Shown piece by piece: positions 42,210 to 51,164 of a stretch of DNA of 64,000 nucleotides. The stretch covers positions 31,654 to 95,653 of the forward strand of contig JBGSKV010000110.1 in assembly GCA_041740975.1 (NCBI GenBank), given 5' to 3'. Source of the DNA: JBGSKV01 sp041740975 (GTDB taxonomy: Bacteria; Bdellovibrionota_B; Oligoflexia; Oligoflexales; JALZUQ01). Both the position numbers and the translations under genes were made by a program. The notes beneath the pieces were generated by a model. The model worked only from the letters and a program-made list of their open reading frames with translations, was not told the DNA's origin and ran no database searches. How positions within the stretch are numbered: position 1 is the first letter of the stretch; every line of letters starts with the position of its first letter.

Positions 42210-43331
42210 ATGAAATTGCCAGTTTTTAAGTTGGAAGAGTACCTGGGCGAGCGCGAGTTCTCGACGGAAATACTTTTCTCAGCATCGGATATGGAATCCT
42301 TCGCCATGGACGAAATTTTATCAATGGCGGATGAGGAATGTGCAGATCTTTGGAAAAATCTGCGTCTGCAATACACCGAGCCCAAAGGCCATCCGCTTTT
42401 GCTGGATCAAATAGGCAAGATGTATCAGTTTCCTCATCCTCGGGGGCAGTTAGTATGCTTTGCAGGTGCCGAAGAGGGGATTTTCACGGTGATGAACACG
42501 TTATTGGATGCATCCGATCACGTCATTGTCATCACGCCCTGCTATCAATCCTTAAGTGAGATTGCTGCAGGCATTTGCGAAGTCACTCATGTGAATTTGT
42601 CGAGAGCGGGCTCGGAGTGGATCATTTCGATTGCTGATCTGCGAAGATCCATTAAGAAAAACTCGAAGATGATCATCATTAATTTTCCACACAATCCCAC
42701 GGGTGCCATGATGAGCCTGGCACAGCAAAAAGAACTGATCGTATTGGCTCGTGAATTCGGATTGTACATTTTTTCAGATGAAGTTTACCGAGAGTTAGAA
42801 CATCAAGGAGTTGAAAAGCTGCCTGCCATAGCTCTGGCCTATGAAAAGGGAATCAGTTTGGGCGTGATGTCAAAGTCTTATGGCATGCCCGGACTTCGCG
42901 TGGGTTGGATTGCTTCACCAGACCCAAAACTTGTAAAGAACCTGGAAAAATACAAATACTACTTGTCGATATGCAACAGCGGACCCAGCGAAATTCTTTC
43001 GTTAATTGCCTTGCGAAACGAGGCTAAAATACTGGACCGAAATCGCCAGATTCTCTCAGCTAATATAGAAAAAGTCAGGACCTTTTTTTTGGATCGCCCC
43101 GACATTTTTAACTGGATGGAGCCACGCGGCGGATGCATTGCCTTTCCCGAGTTACGACTCAAAGTGCCCGTTGACAAGTTTGCTGAAGAGTTAAGACAAG
43201 AAGAAGGAGTCTTGATCCTCCCAGGCAGCGTTTATGATTTTCAAGGAAATTACTTTCGGATAGGCTATGGTCGGTCCAATCTATCAGATGCACTTGTTAG
43301 ATTGGATCGATATCTGAAGAAACGATCTTAG
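42210..43331 (+). CDS. class I/II pyridoxal-phosphate aminotransferase
   Basis: 373 aa. PLP fold type I: YRLQYTEPKGHP-type N-terminal, IINFPHNPTGAMMS (the N-P-T-G cofactor-facing motif), DEVYRELEHQG with the Asp that contacts the pyridine N, and the internal aldimine Lys in VMSKSYGMPGLRVGWIAS. Resembles capreomycidine/valine-pyruvate-type aminotransferases; the amino acid is not determined by sequence. Cytoplasmic. Weak ribosome binding site; sits close behind the AHSA1 gene. Confidence 0.88.
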   Translation: MKLPVFKLEEYLGEREFSTEILFSASDMESFAMDEILSMADEECADLWKNLRLQYTEPKGHPLLLDQIGKMYQFPHPRGQLVCFAGAEEGIFTVMNTLLDASDHVIVITPCYQSLSEIAAGICEVTHVNLSRAGSEWIISIADLRRSIKKNSKMIIINFPHNPTGAMMSLAQQKELIVLAREFGLYIFSDEVYRELEHQGVEKLPAIALAYEKGISLGVMSKSYGMPGLRVGWIASPDPKLVKNLEKYKYYLSICNSGPSEILSLIALRNEAKILDRNRQILSANIEKVRTFFLDRPDIFNWMEPRGGCIAFPELRLKVPVDKFAEELRQEEGVLILPGSVYDFQGNYFRIGYGRSNLSDALVRLDRYLKKRS

Positions 43332-43516
43332 TTTGAAGTTTCCCTTCAAATATTAGCCCCCATCCAGGCTTGTGTTATCTTCGTAGCTCCCCATAAAAAC
43401 TAAGTAAATACAATTGGTTAGAGTAGCATTGGAAAAAGTTTCCTCGCGTGTCGTAAATCCCCAACGTCGTACGTCTTATGGATTGTAAGTTTATTTACTT
43501 TCTATGAGGTGCAGCG

Positions 43517-44173
43517 ATGAAATGGCTAGTGATGGCATGTGCGTTCTTTGTTTTTGGTCACATTGCTTTTGCAAAATCCAACGGGCAAAAGAATCAACAA
43601 AGCGAAAAAACTAACTGGAAGGACAACTTGGGAATCCGCGTTGGTGGGGTGACGAATATTCGAACCAGTGATACTAACGGGACTAGCAAAATGAGCGAAG
43701 GTCTACTCATGAAAGCAGAAGACCAGCACCTCCAAGCCGGCGTGTTTATCGGCTATCAGCCCGGGCTATGGGGCGTGCAGTTGACACTCGGGTCCAGTGT
43801 ATTGGCGGGTGATCGCGGCAGTTACGAAACTTTCATCGAGCTTTCTCGCGACACATATCAACTGACGGCTGGTGCGGAGTTTGAGCCATTCGGAAACCGA
43901 CGATTTGTCCCTATCGTGAAAGTATATTTGGGTCCGACATATTCCGAGTATCAATACAAACTGAAACATGGTGGAAAAATCGAAGTCCAAGATGAGGATT
44001 CAAACTTCGGTGCCATCAGTGGCGTACAGTTTGCTCTGCCTTTCGCGCGGCACTTCAGCATGACTTTGGGTTACGAGCTAGAAATAGAGCGCATTGAGCT
44101 TCGGAAAATAGAATTTAAAGCTGACGACTTATTAAATCACAAAATTGCAATTGGAGGTTACTATGAAATCTAG
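43517..44173 (+). CDS. outer-membrane beta-barrel protein
   Basis: 218 aa; GAGG before ATG; signal peptide about 1-19 (GHIAFA). The mature chain alternates hydrophobic/polar residues in strands separated by turns (LGIRVGGVTNIR, LQAGVFIGYQPGLWGVQLTLGSSVLAG, YQLTAGAEFEPFG, FVPIVKVYLGPTYSEYQYK, FGAISGVQFALPF, FSMTLGYELEI) and ends HKIAIGGYYEI, typical of an eight-strand OmpA-like barrel. Function unknown. Its stop overlaps the next start (11 nt), so it is translationally coupled to the propeller lipoprotein. Confidence 0.8.
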   Translation: MKWLVMACAFFVFGHIAFAKSNGQKNQQSEKTNWKDNLGIRVGGVTNIRTSDTNGTSKMSEGLLMKAEDQHLQAGVFIGYQPGLWGVQLTLGSSVLAGDRGSYETFIELSRDTYQLTAGAEFEPFGNRRFVPIVKVYLGPTYSEYQYKLKHGGKIEVQDEDSNFGAISGVQFALPFARHFSMTLGYELEIERIELRKIEFKADDLLNHKIAIGGYYEI

Positions 44174-45425
44174 AATAATTCTACTCACGAGCATTCTATC
44201 GGCAGCTTTGCTAGGAACGTCCTGCGGCAGTGACGGCCATGAGAAAATCGCATCATCAATAGTCTTGGTTGGCGACGAACCAAGTTTTTTTAGTTCCGGA
44301 TTTACAAGCGGCGCTCGTCTCAATGACGATACAACAGTACTCGTAGACGATAGCTCCAATCAAATTCAAGTTCTCGATCATAAAACTTTCAAAATCAGAA
44401 ACTCACTAGCAAATCCTTTTCCAGGCCAGAATGTTAGTATTGTGGTCGACGATAAAATCAACTTTATGATGGTCAGTTCCCAAAGTGATTTTGCGATCGT
44501 TAAGAAAAATGGAGACGTCCTCAAAAACCCTGTCGAAATCTTCTCTGATATATCTGCCATGGGCTATTCGGCTGCCAAAAATCTTCTGCTCATCGAAAAT
44601 CAGGATCATGAAATCACGGTTCTTGGTTTAGATGAAGATGGTGATGTCACCCAAAAATGGCTTGCAGGGCCTTTCATTGATGGGATGCATAGCATCAGGT
44701 CAGCGTCATTTGCGGATTCCACCGGATATCTCTTCGCCGTGCTCACAAATGGAAAGGTCATCAAAGTTGATCTAGCAGAGTCGTTGTCTCTCAAAAAGTG
44801 GAAGTACGAAACTCTGGTGAAGCTTCAAAATGTTGAGATGGCTGCCGTCATCAACTGGATGACGCTCACTGAAGACGAAAAATATTTGTTTGTCGAAAGT
44901 GAAACACATCTCATCGTCGCTTCCGCGCTGGATGGCGAACTTCTATCTAACATTCCCTTAGGCTCACAATCAGTCCTTCGGAGGTCCGCACAAGGTACAC
45001 CACATATTGGCATGACTTCAGATCAAAATGAAGGGGCTTTGAAGGTAGTCTACATCGACAAAGATGGAACTTTCCGCGAACGACACATATTGTCGCGCTC
45101 TAAACATCCTGAAGTGTCAATTGTGGATGTTGAGAAGAACCAAATCATACTTAGCTTTCGAGAGACAGATGAATACGAAGATTATCCGAGCAAGCAAGAT
45201 TCTAATGATTTTGCCAAAAGGACTATCGAAAGAATTCGCTTGAGTGACGGCCGAAATCTTGACCGAACCGAAATTGGACCCCAATCTCGCGTCATTCTGG
45301 GACCAAAAGATTTCATTGTGCAATTTGCTTCCCTGCTTGGGCATTTGGAGAAAAGAAACTATGGGAAAAAGCCGCAAACCGTTACCCTGAAGGGGTTTAA
45401 CTTGCAGCATCTTCGGAAAAAATAG
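44163..45425 (+). CDS. beta-propeller-like lipoprotein
   Basis: ATG at 44163 with GGAGG 6 nt upstream, overlapping the barrel gene. 420 aa. Signal and lipobox LGTSC. The mature protein is a series of strand pairs with repeated patterns VLVDDSSNQIQVLDHKT, MMVSSQSDFAIVKKNGDV, YLFAVLTNGKVIKVDL, YLFVESETHLIVASALDGEL, the spacing of a WD/YVTN-type propeller. Predicted partner of the barrel encoded just upstream. Same architecture as the 48385 lipoprotein. Confidence 0.78.
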   Translation: MKSRIILLTSILSAALLGTSCGSDGHEKIASSIVLVGDEPSFFSSGFTSGARLNDDTTVLVDDSSNQIQVLDHKTFKIRNSLANPFPGQNVSIVVDDKINFMMVSSQSDFAIVKKNGDVLKNPVEIFSDISAMGYSAAKNLLLIENQDHEITVLGLDEDGDVTQKWLAGPFIDGMHSIRSASFADSTGYLFAVLTNGKVIKVDLAESLSLKKWKYETLVKLQNVEMAAVINWMTLTEDEKYLFVESETHLIVASALDGELLSNIPLGSQSVLRRSAQGTPHIGMTSDQNEGALKVVYIDKDGTFRERHILSRSKHPEVSIVDVEKNQIILSFRETDEYEDYPSKQDSNDFAKRTIERIRLSDGRNLDRTEIGPQSRVILGPKDFIVQFASLLGHLEKRNYGKKPQTVTLKGFNLQHLRKK

Positions 45426-45504
45426 GTGTTCTAATTCATGTACCGGCTTACTTCAATGCGTTATACTGGAGATTATTTTATGAACAAAATATGGTTATTC
45501 TCCA

Positions 45505-46038
45505 GTGAAAGACGACGACTTCAAAGACTTGCAGATTGGCAGCCACAGTGTTTTTCGAGCCGTATACGAGCAATATGTGGATCTGGTGAGCTTTGTCATC
45601 GGCAAGTTTGGCATAAAGGGGCACCGTCAAGAAGAGATTGTTCAAGACGTTTTCGAATCCCTATTTGTCAATTCAAAGAGTATCCATTCGGTGGCTGGTT
45701 TGAAAGCGTGGCTTTGTGCGACCGCGAGAAATAAGTCTGTCGACTTTATAAGACGTGAAAAAGTGAAGGATTCGTCGCAAAGAGACATCGGACAAATAAC
45801 GACGAGCAATTATTCTGACCATCACAAACACTGGGAGTCGATGCATTTTATGAGCCAGATTCAGAAAGTCATGAACTCAGAACAAGATGGGACTATCCTT
45901 AAAATGTTTTACGTTGAAGAGATGTCTTGCAAGGAAATAGCAGAAGTCCTTAAAATGTCCGTTAATTCGGTGTCTTCCATACTGAGCAGGTTGCGAGAAA
46001 AAATTAGAACGAATCATCTCGATGAAGTTGGAAAGTAA
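45505..46038 (+). CDS. ECF-type RNA polymerase sigma factor
   Basis: 177 aa. Region 2 (SHSVFRAVYEQYVDLVSFVIGKFGIKGHRQEEIVQDVFESLF...LKAWLCATARNKSVDFIRR) and region 4 (ILKMFYVEEMSCKEIAEVLKMSVNSVSSILSRLREKIR) are clear; there is no region 1.1 or 3, as in ECF factors. The start is a problem: the only in-frame start is the GTG at 45505 with no ribosome binding site, while an ATG at 45480 with GGAG 8 nt upstream begins another frame that overlaps it. First gene of an operon with anti-sigma-like, caspase-like and lipoprotein genes. Confidence 0.9.
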   Translation: MKDDDFKDLQIGSHSVFRAVYEQYVDLVSFVIGKFGIKGHRQEEIVQDVFESLFVNSKSIHSVAGLKAWLCATARNKSVDFIRREKVKDSSQRDIGQITTSNYSDHHKHWESMHFMSQIQKVMNSEQDGTILKMFYVEEMSCKEIAEVLKMSVNSVSSILSRLREKIRTNHLDEVGK

Positions 46039-46041
46039 GAT

Positions 46042-46758
46042 ATGAATGACATTCCTAGTAAGCCTCCCATCAAGGAAAATCAGTCTCTGTTAACTGACGA
46101 AGAGTTTGCCAATGAGATGGAAGCGGAATTTAGACAGTCTAGATCCTCATTGGATCAGGAAGCGAAAGCTCGCATTTGGTCAAAGGTCAGCGAAAACGTC
46201 TCAGCTCGTAGCCAGAGTTTTTGGCGAAAGCCCCAAATCATCCCGATGGTCGGCTTAGCTGCCATATTCTGCCTACTCATGTTTCTGAAACCAGTTCCCC
46301 CTTCGAGCGATCCTCAGGAGACAAGGCTAAAAGGTGCGATACCAGACGTTCCCGTAAGTCGGAAATGGATAGACAGAGATCTCGTCATCTTAGCATTGCA
46401 GAAAACAGAAGATGGATTTCAAGCGGTTGATTTCGAAAGAGATGAAAGTGTCTATATCGTCAAACCAGATCAAATGGTTGGTTTCAAGGTGAGCTCTAAC
46501 AAGGGAATATATGTAGGACTCTACCTTTCAACACAGGACGGAAAAGAATTTAGTCAATTGTTTTTAAGTGGTCCTCTGCAAGGAAAAGATGCCGAAGTTG
46601 GCATCGATGATCGGCCATTTTCGTATTCTCCGAATGCTGACGACAACGAGTTTGAAATCTGTAGTTTAATTTCCCACACTAACTCTAAGTTTCCTCAAGG
46701 CTTTGCAAGAAGTGACAATTTAATGCAGTCAGCAAACTGTTATTTATTTCGGAGATAA
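46042..46758 (+). CDS. single-pass membrane protein, probable anti-sigma factor
   Basis: 238 aa, 3 nt after the ECF stop. Cytoplasmic N-terminal part about 1-68 (ANEMEAEFRQSRSSLDQEAKARIWSKVSENVSARS), one transmembrane helix about 72-90 (IIPMVGLAAIFCLLMFLKPV), and a periplasmic domain about 110-238 of DUF4384-like beta character (ALQKTEDGFQAVDFERDESVYIVKPDQMVGFKVSSNKGIYVGLYLSTQDGKEFSQLFL). Position next to an ECF sigma and topology fit an anti-sigma factor whose outer part senses a periplasmic signal; no ZAS zinc motif is present, so this is inference. Confidence 0.75.
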   Translation: MNDIPSKPPIKENQSLLTDEEFANEMEAEFRQSRSSLDQEAKARIWSKVSENVSARSQSFWRKPQIIPMVGLAAIFCLLMFLKPVPPSSDPQETRLKGAIPDVPVSRKWIDRDLVILALQKTEDGFQAVDFERDESVYIVKPDQMVGFKVSSNKGIYVGLYLSTQDGKEFSQLFLSGPLQGKDAEVGIDDRPFSYSPNADDNEFEICSLISHTNSKFPQGFARSDNLMQSANCYLFRR

Positions 46759-46759
46759 T

Positions 46760-48388
46760 TTGCGCTCGTGGCCGCTAAAAATTTTTATAGGTTCGGCCTT
46801 GGCCATGCTCGGCTTTATCACAGTGAGTTATGGTCAAGGTAAGTTGCTTCCCAAGAATTCTGTGTCCTATTCCAAGCTGAAACCTAAAACTCATGTCATT
46901 GCTATAGGTATCAATTCGTTTGCGGACTCTTTTTGGCCTTCACTCAAATGGGCCGAGCAAGACGTTCAGAACTTCATAAATACTGTTGCCACTGGCAATC
47001 CAAATGTCAGCACGCTAGTCCTATTGGGCAAAGAGGCCACGACTGATCAAATTGCCGATCGGCTGAAAGCATATGCGAAGAAAGTGAGGCCTCGGGACAG
47101 CGTTGTCCTCTATATTTCGACGCATGGAACGCTACAAAAGTTGGCGGGTAATGAATTCGAAAGGATTGTCGTTACGCATGATACCAAGAAGGACCAAGTG
47201 GCTGATACCGGACTTAGTCACACATGGCTGCGAGAGTGGCTTGCGGATCTTCCGGCGAAAAAACGGGCCGGAATTTTTGCGACTTGCTTTTCCGGTGTTG
47301 GTAAGTCAAAGCTACCATCCCAAGTCAAAAAGTACTTGGCGACGTTGAAGAGTGGGGCCATTCCTTTAGAAGATATATCGGAAGGATTTTTGGTCCTGTC
47401 AGCCTCAACCATGAGTGAGCCTGCCGAAGAGTCCGATCAATTGGAAGGGGATGTTTATACACATTTTCTACTGGAAGGATTGCAAGTTTACGACCGCAAT
47501 CGTGATGGTGCATATGGACTTATGGAAGCGCATGACTACGCAACACAAAAGACTTATGGCTTTACCAATGGTAGGCAAAAACCATCGGTTTCCACCGAAC
47601 AAATAGGTGAGGTGGATATTATTCTGCGAGGCGTGCGTAAGAAAAAGGGTCTTCCTGTCCTATATGGATACGACAAGGAATACGAAGGACTTTCCATTCG
47701 GGTAGGGGGAAATTTGAAAGGTGATTTGCCGACCGCCATGCCATTGAAAATGGAAAAAAATCTGATTGAAATTTCTCAAACAGATACCGAGAAAGTGATT
47801 GCTACTTACGAGCTCTCCGCAAAGTCCGGTGAGCAGATTAGTATGGCGGACCTACTAAGACCGCCACCGTTTTATGTGGGACTATCGACGGGATTGAATG
47901 TTTATTTGGGCAATGCCATCCTGCAAGAAGACTCGCCGTTTTGGTATTCGGCAGAAGCCGGATGGCAACATGGAAAATGGCGTCTGTGGGTATACTTTCT
48001 GAACTACGAGTCCGAGTCAGAAAAAGTCAAAGAAGGGTTGGATTTTGAGCGTTCAGTCACAGAGTACGGCGTGGGCGGGACTTATATTGCCTGGCGTAAC
48101 AAGACATTGAATTTGGGGCTAACCTCAAGGATCTCCTATTCTCACATGGACGTGCGGTTCAGTGATGTGGAAATTGATGCGGTCATTAATGAAAAAGATA
48201 GTTCCGTGGGTTTCTCAGTAGGTGCCGAATTGGAAGTGGCATCGACGAGCCGCTTCGCATTTTATGCTTCGACTTTTTATAACTATCAGCAATATGATTT
48301 CAAGTTTCTCGGTAAACCCGATGCATCTCATATGGATGCGCAGTTGGGAGTTCGGTATTTCTTCGGAGCGAGGGCCAAAAAATTATGA
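46760..48388 (+). CDS. exported caspase-like protease fused to a beta-barrel
   Basis: 542 aa; TTG start with GGAG 5 nt upstream. Signal peptide about 1-25. Caspase/C14 domain about 35-290: THVIAIGINSFAD, VLYISTHGTL with catalytic His122, and FATCFSGVGKS with catalytic Cys176, with the D-x-x-x-D-G-A-Y-G-L-M-E segment typical of prokaryotic caspase homologues. From about 370 to the end (PPFYVGLSTGLNVYLG...LWVYFLNYESESE...GVGGTYIAWRNKTLNLGLTSRISYSHMD...FSVGAELEVAST...MDAQLGVRYFFGA) it is an outer-membrane-type beta-barrel of about eight strands. A protease held in the outer membrane is inferred. Overlaps the next gene by 4 nt. Confidence 0.88.
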   Translation: MRSWPLKIFIGSALAMLGFITVSYGQGKLLPKNSVSYSKLKPKTHVIAIGINSFADSFWPSLKWAEQDVQNFINTVATGNPNVSTLVLLGKEATTDQIADRLKAYAKKVRPRDSVVLYISTHGTLQKLAGNEFERIVVTHDTKKDQVADTGLSHTWLREWLADLPAKKRAGIFATCFSGVGKSKLPSQVKKYLATLKSGAIPLEDISEGFLVLSASTMSEPAEESDQLEGDVYTHFLLEGLQVYDRNRDGAYGLMEAHDYATQKTYGFTNGRQKPSVSTEQIGEVDIILRGVRKKKGLPVLYGYDKEYEGLSIRVGGNLKGDLPTAMPLKMEKNLIEISQTDTEKVIATYELSAKSGEQISMADLLRPPPFYVGLSTGLNVYLGNAILQEDSPFWYSAEAGWQHGKWRLWVYFLNYESESEKVKEGLDFERSVTEYGVGGTYIAWRNKTLNLGLTSRISYSHMDVRFSDVEIDAVINEKDSSVGFSVGAELEVASTSRFAFYASTFYNYQQYDFKFLGKPDASHMDAQLGVRYFFGARAKKL

Positions 48389-49653
48389 AAAAAATGAAGA
48401 TTATATTTTTATATTGCGTGTTCTCGGGATGTTCAGTAGCCGACATCAAAAAAAGTGATGCCCCTAATGTTCTTTCTATGCATTCCAAGATTAGCTTTTC
48501 TTCCTATCTTTTCGAAAACGGACCCAGAATCGTTAGTTATTCGAAACGTTTCGATACTTTGTCCGTAATCGATGCTGATGCATTAAAGCCAGTTTATCAA
48601 AGGAAAGTTAGTAGCAAGTACAATGGTGTTTTGGCTTTGCCTGGTAGCGATGGTGCTCTTCTTTTCAGTAAGACGCAGTTTTTGATAAGCGCGCCTGAAG
48701 GCGAGGAAATTTACAAACATGATATCGGAAACATCGGCTGGTATGACTTGGCAGTTCAAGTTCCCGCTTATGTCTTTGCGGGAATGAATGGTGATGATTT
48801 TTTTATTCTACGAAACAAATCTCCGGGAAGTTGGCAAGCCGAGTCCCTTGGGGAGCCGTGGGGTGATGCCGCGGAGGCAACTGCCAATGAACTCGTCCCT
48901 CCCGCGTTGTTTGCCGATCTCAGTGACGATGGGTCGAAGATGCTACTGTTTCGCTCGTACTCGGGCCAATATGCAACATACGAAGCAGCGACTGCGAATT
49001 CGGATATGAATTTGGCGACGGCGTGTCCCGGTGATGCGACTGGTGATCCCGCTACGGAAAAATTCCGGTCGATGATATATGCGCCTGATCTTGGTGTGGC
49101 AATTGTCGGGGATAAAGAAGGGCAGCTTTTCTACTTTAACCCTATCAGTTGCATTGACATTGCATCCTGGAACACTTTGAGTTTACCTGATGCCGCGCCC
49201 ATACAAGCCATTCAGTATTTTGGTGGCAGTGTTTTTGCGGCGCTCCAAAGTGGAGGAAAGATGACGCTTCTGACCTTCGCAGCCAATACCTTGACCATCA
49301 CTTCCAAGTTCGAGGTTTGTCAGCACCCTTATGCTGCATCAAAATTAGTAGGCGGCCAATATTCAGTGGGTTGCGTGGAGCCTGCCCTTAAAAGCCCTGC
49401 TTCGATAAACGAGACGCCACTGTTGTTTCAATACTCACAGATTCTTGTAGAGACTTATGCCCCCAACAAATCTAAGTTATCCACGTTTTCTTTGGATGGC
49501 GATGTCGTGAGTGGGAACGCCATCGATGTTGAAGCGAGTAAGGTATATGTAGTAAGAGACTCAAGTGTTGGTCGAATTGACGTTAGCAATCTTTTAACTG
49601 GCGAAACGATAACGAGCAAAGGGTACGGCCTTGATGGGATCTTCAATGACTAA
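48385..49653 (+). CDS. beta-propeller-like lipoprotein of the caspase operon
   Basis: 422 aa, start overlaps the caspase stop (ATGA), so translation is coupled. Lipobox FSGC, lipidated Cys about residue 16. Strand-rich, propeller-like repeats (RIVSYSKRFDTLSVIDADALK, ALLFSKTQFLISAPEGEEIYK, YVFAGMNGDDFFILRN, VAIVGDKEGQLFYFNPISC, VFAALQSGGKMTLLTF, KVYVVRDSSVGRIDVSN). Likely substrate-binding or sensor partner of the caspase barrel. Same size and layout as the 44163 lipoprotein but sequence similarity is not obvious. Confidence 0.78.
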   Translation: MKKMKIIFLYCVFSGCSVADIKKSDAPNVLSMHSKISFSSYLFENGPRIVSYSKRFDTLSVIDADALKPVYQRKVSSKYNGVLALPGSDGALLFSKTQFLISAPEGEEIYKHDIGNIGWYDLAVQVPAYVFAGMNGDDFFILRNKSPGSWQAESLGEPWGDAAEATANELVPPALFADLSDDGSKMLLFRSYSGQYATYEAATANSDMNLATACPGDATGDPATEKFRSMIYAPDLGVAIVGDKEGQLFYFNPISCIDIASWNTLSLPDAAPIQAIQYFGGSVFAALQSGGKMTLLTFAANTLTITSKFEVCQHPYAASKLVGGQYSVGCVEPALKSPASINETPLLFQYSQILVETYAPNKSKLSTFSLDGDVVSGNAIDVEASKVYVVRDSSVGRIDVSNLLTGETITSKGYGLDGIFND

Positions 49654-50197
49654 CTCACAGCTTCCTCCCGTTTTCGAAACCGAGCGATTATTGCTGCGGC
49701 CGATACAGTTGGCGGATGCCGAATCCTATGAAAAGAATTTTGTAGATTATGAAGTGATTGCGCATCTTTCTGCGCTAGTTCCCTGGCCATATCCCAAGGG
49801 CGGGGTCAAAGAGTTTTTGAACAGCATCATCATTCCGGGCCAAGGTACGGATAGGTGGACTTGGGTCATATGCTTGCCGACGCAACCTTCCGAAGTCATC
49901 GGTTGCATTGACCTGTGGCGAGATGGTGCCCCCGAGCATCGTGGTTTTTGGCTCGCAAAAAAATATTGGAACAAAGGTTATATGACCGAAGCGGTCATAC
50001 CCACCACGGAATTTGCATTTGAAAAACTTGGCTTTGAAAGACTTATTTTCACCAATGCTGTTGGCAACAAGCGTTCTCGTCGCATTAAAGAAAAGACGGG
50101 CGCCAAATTGATTGGCACAGCCCCTAAAAATTTTGTGGATCCGAGTTATAAAGAGCAAGAGATTTGGGAGCTTACTAAGGAAGCGTGGCAGGTCTGA
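49646..50197 (+). CDS. GNAT acetyltransferase (RimJ/RimL type)
   Basis: ATG at 49646 (MTNSQLPPVF), overlapping the lipoprotein end by 8 nt; upstream in-frame codons to 49631 are rejected. 183 aa. GNAT fold: FETERLLLRPIQLADAESYEKNF, CIDLWRDGAPEHRGFWLAKKYWNKGYMTEAV (acetyl-CoA binding region) and NKRSRRIKEKTGAKLIG. N-acetylates a protein N-terminus or small amine; the substrate is unknown. Tail of the caspase operon by position only. Confidence 0.88.
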   Translation: MTNSQLPPVFETERLLLRPIQLADAESYEKNFVDYEVIAHLSALVPWPYPKGGVKEFLNSIIIPGQGTDRWTWVICLPTQPSEVIGCIDLWRDGAPEHRGFWLAKKYWNKGYMTEAVIPTTEFAFEKLGFERLIFTNAVGNKRSRRIKEKTGAKLIGTAPKNFVDPSYKEQEIWELTKEAWQV

Positions 50198-50650
50198 ATG
50201 AAACTTGTTCCTATTGAAATGGACGGCACAATCGATGCGGACTTTCATTTGTCGGCATTGGCGTTTGAGATGTGCCAGGCCAACAAAGAAAACTTTGATC
50301 GTGTAGGGTACGTGAAGCCTTGGACAGCGTACCTTGCCGTTTCCGGTCGAAACGTCGTCGGTACCTGCGCTTTCAAATCACCTCCTCGTAATAACAGAGT
50401 CGAAATTGCTTATTTTACGTTTCCTGAGTGTGAAGGACGAGGTGTGGCGACGGCTATGGCCAAGGAGCTACTAGGCATTGCTCGCAAAACTCAACCAACG
50501 ATTCAGGTTTTCGCTCAGACCTTAGCTGAAGACAATGCATCCACGTCTATTTTATCTAATTTAAATTTTGAAAAGGTTCGAGAGTTTACCCATCCTGAAG
50601 ACGGGCTGGTTTGGGAGTGGGAGCATCGGTATATCGCCAAAAATGTATAG
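50198..50650 (+). CDS. GNAT acetyltransferase
   Basis: 150 aa, directly after the previous GNAT (stop and start abut). Typical motif A FPECEGRGVATAMAKELLGIARKTQP (R/Q-x-x-G-x-G/A), motif B QTLAEDNASTSILSNLNFEKVREF. Substrate unknown. The two GNATs are not closely similar and may serve different acceptors. Confidence 0.88.
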   Translation: MKLVPIEMDGTIDADFHLSALAFEMCQANKENFDRVGYVKPWTAYLAVSGRNVVGTCAFKSPPRNNRVEIAYFTFPECEGRGVATAMAKELLGIARKTQPTIQVFAQTLAEDNASTSILSNLNFEKVREFTHPEDGLVWEWEHRYIAKNV

Positions 50651-50661
50651 GAAGTGCCTTT

Positions 50662-51144
50662 ATGAATATTCATCAACAAGTTATGAACAGCATGAAAGAG
50701 ATGATCGAAAAGTTTAATGCTGCAGGTGTAAAGCTGCAACTACCACCGCCATCGAATGAAGCTGTGGGCACAACCTACACGGTGATGGATTTTGGCAAAT
50801 CCTTGTCGGCCCGCATTCCATTCGAGTCGCGCTTTACCAACCCTCTGTCTATGTATCAAGGAGGATTTTTGTGTGCGGCCTTTGACGAAGTCTTTGGTCC
50901 CTTAACCTATATGGCGGCGGGTCGACCTGCAGTCACTCTGGAGATGAGCGCAACTTTTATGCGGCCATTTGTCGCAAGTGATGAATTTATTGAAATCAAA
51001 GCTGATTTGGTTTCCAAATCCCGAACCATACTTGTATTAAAGGCAGAAGCCACTAACTCTCAAGGTAAGCTTGTTGCGATTGCACGGAACCATAGCGTCA
51101 TGGCTTCAGACGATAACCTCAAGAGACATGCAGCCGCAAAATAG
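50662..51144 (+). CDS. PaaI-type hotdog thioesterase
   Basis: ATG at 50662 (MNIHQQVMNSM) with GGAAG upstream; an earlier frame from 50611 is rejected because it overlaps the GNAT. 160 aa. Hotdog fold: FESRFTNPLSMYQGGFLCAAFDEVFGPLTYMAAGRPAVTLEMSATFMRPF and KSRTILVLKAEATNSQGKLVAIARNHSVM; the N-P-x-x-x-Y-Q-G-G element is the PaaI/FkbR2 thioester site. Hydrolyses acyl-CoA thioesters in the cytoplasm. Precedes the old yellow enzyme gene by 20 nt. Confidence 0.85.
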   Translation: MNIHQQVMNSMKEMIEKFNAAGVKLQLPPPSNEAVGTTYTVMDFGKSLSARIPFESRFTNPLSMYQGGFLCAAFDEVFGPLTYMAAGRPAVTLEMSATFMRPFVASDEFIEIKADLVSKSRTILVLKAEATNSQGKLVAIARNHSVMASDDNLKRHAAAK

Positions 51145-51164
51145 ATTTTCTCAGAGAGGAATGT

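Noticed and set aside
43400..43500. AAGTAAAT and ATTTACTT half-sites before the 43517 barrel gene, similar to the TetR operators
   Set aside because: The two half-sites are about 90 bp apart and do not form a palindrome at short range; could be chance in AT-rich DNA.
45438..45734. 98-codon plus-strand frame overlapping the ECF sigma start
   Set aside because: Sequence is not protein-like beyond the first residues and it overlaps a clear sigma factor; kept only as the start-codon anomaly.
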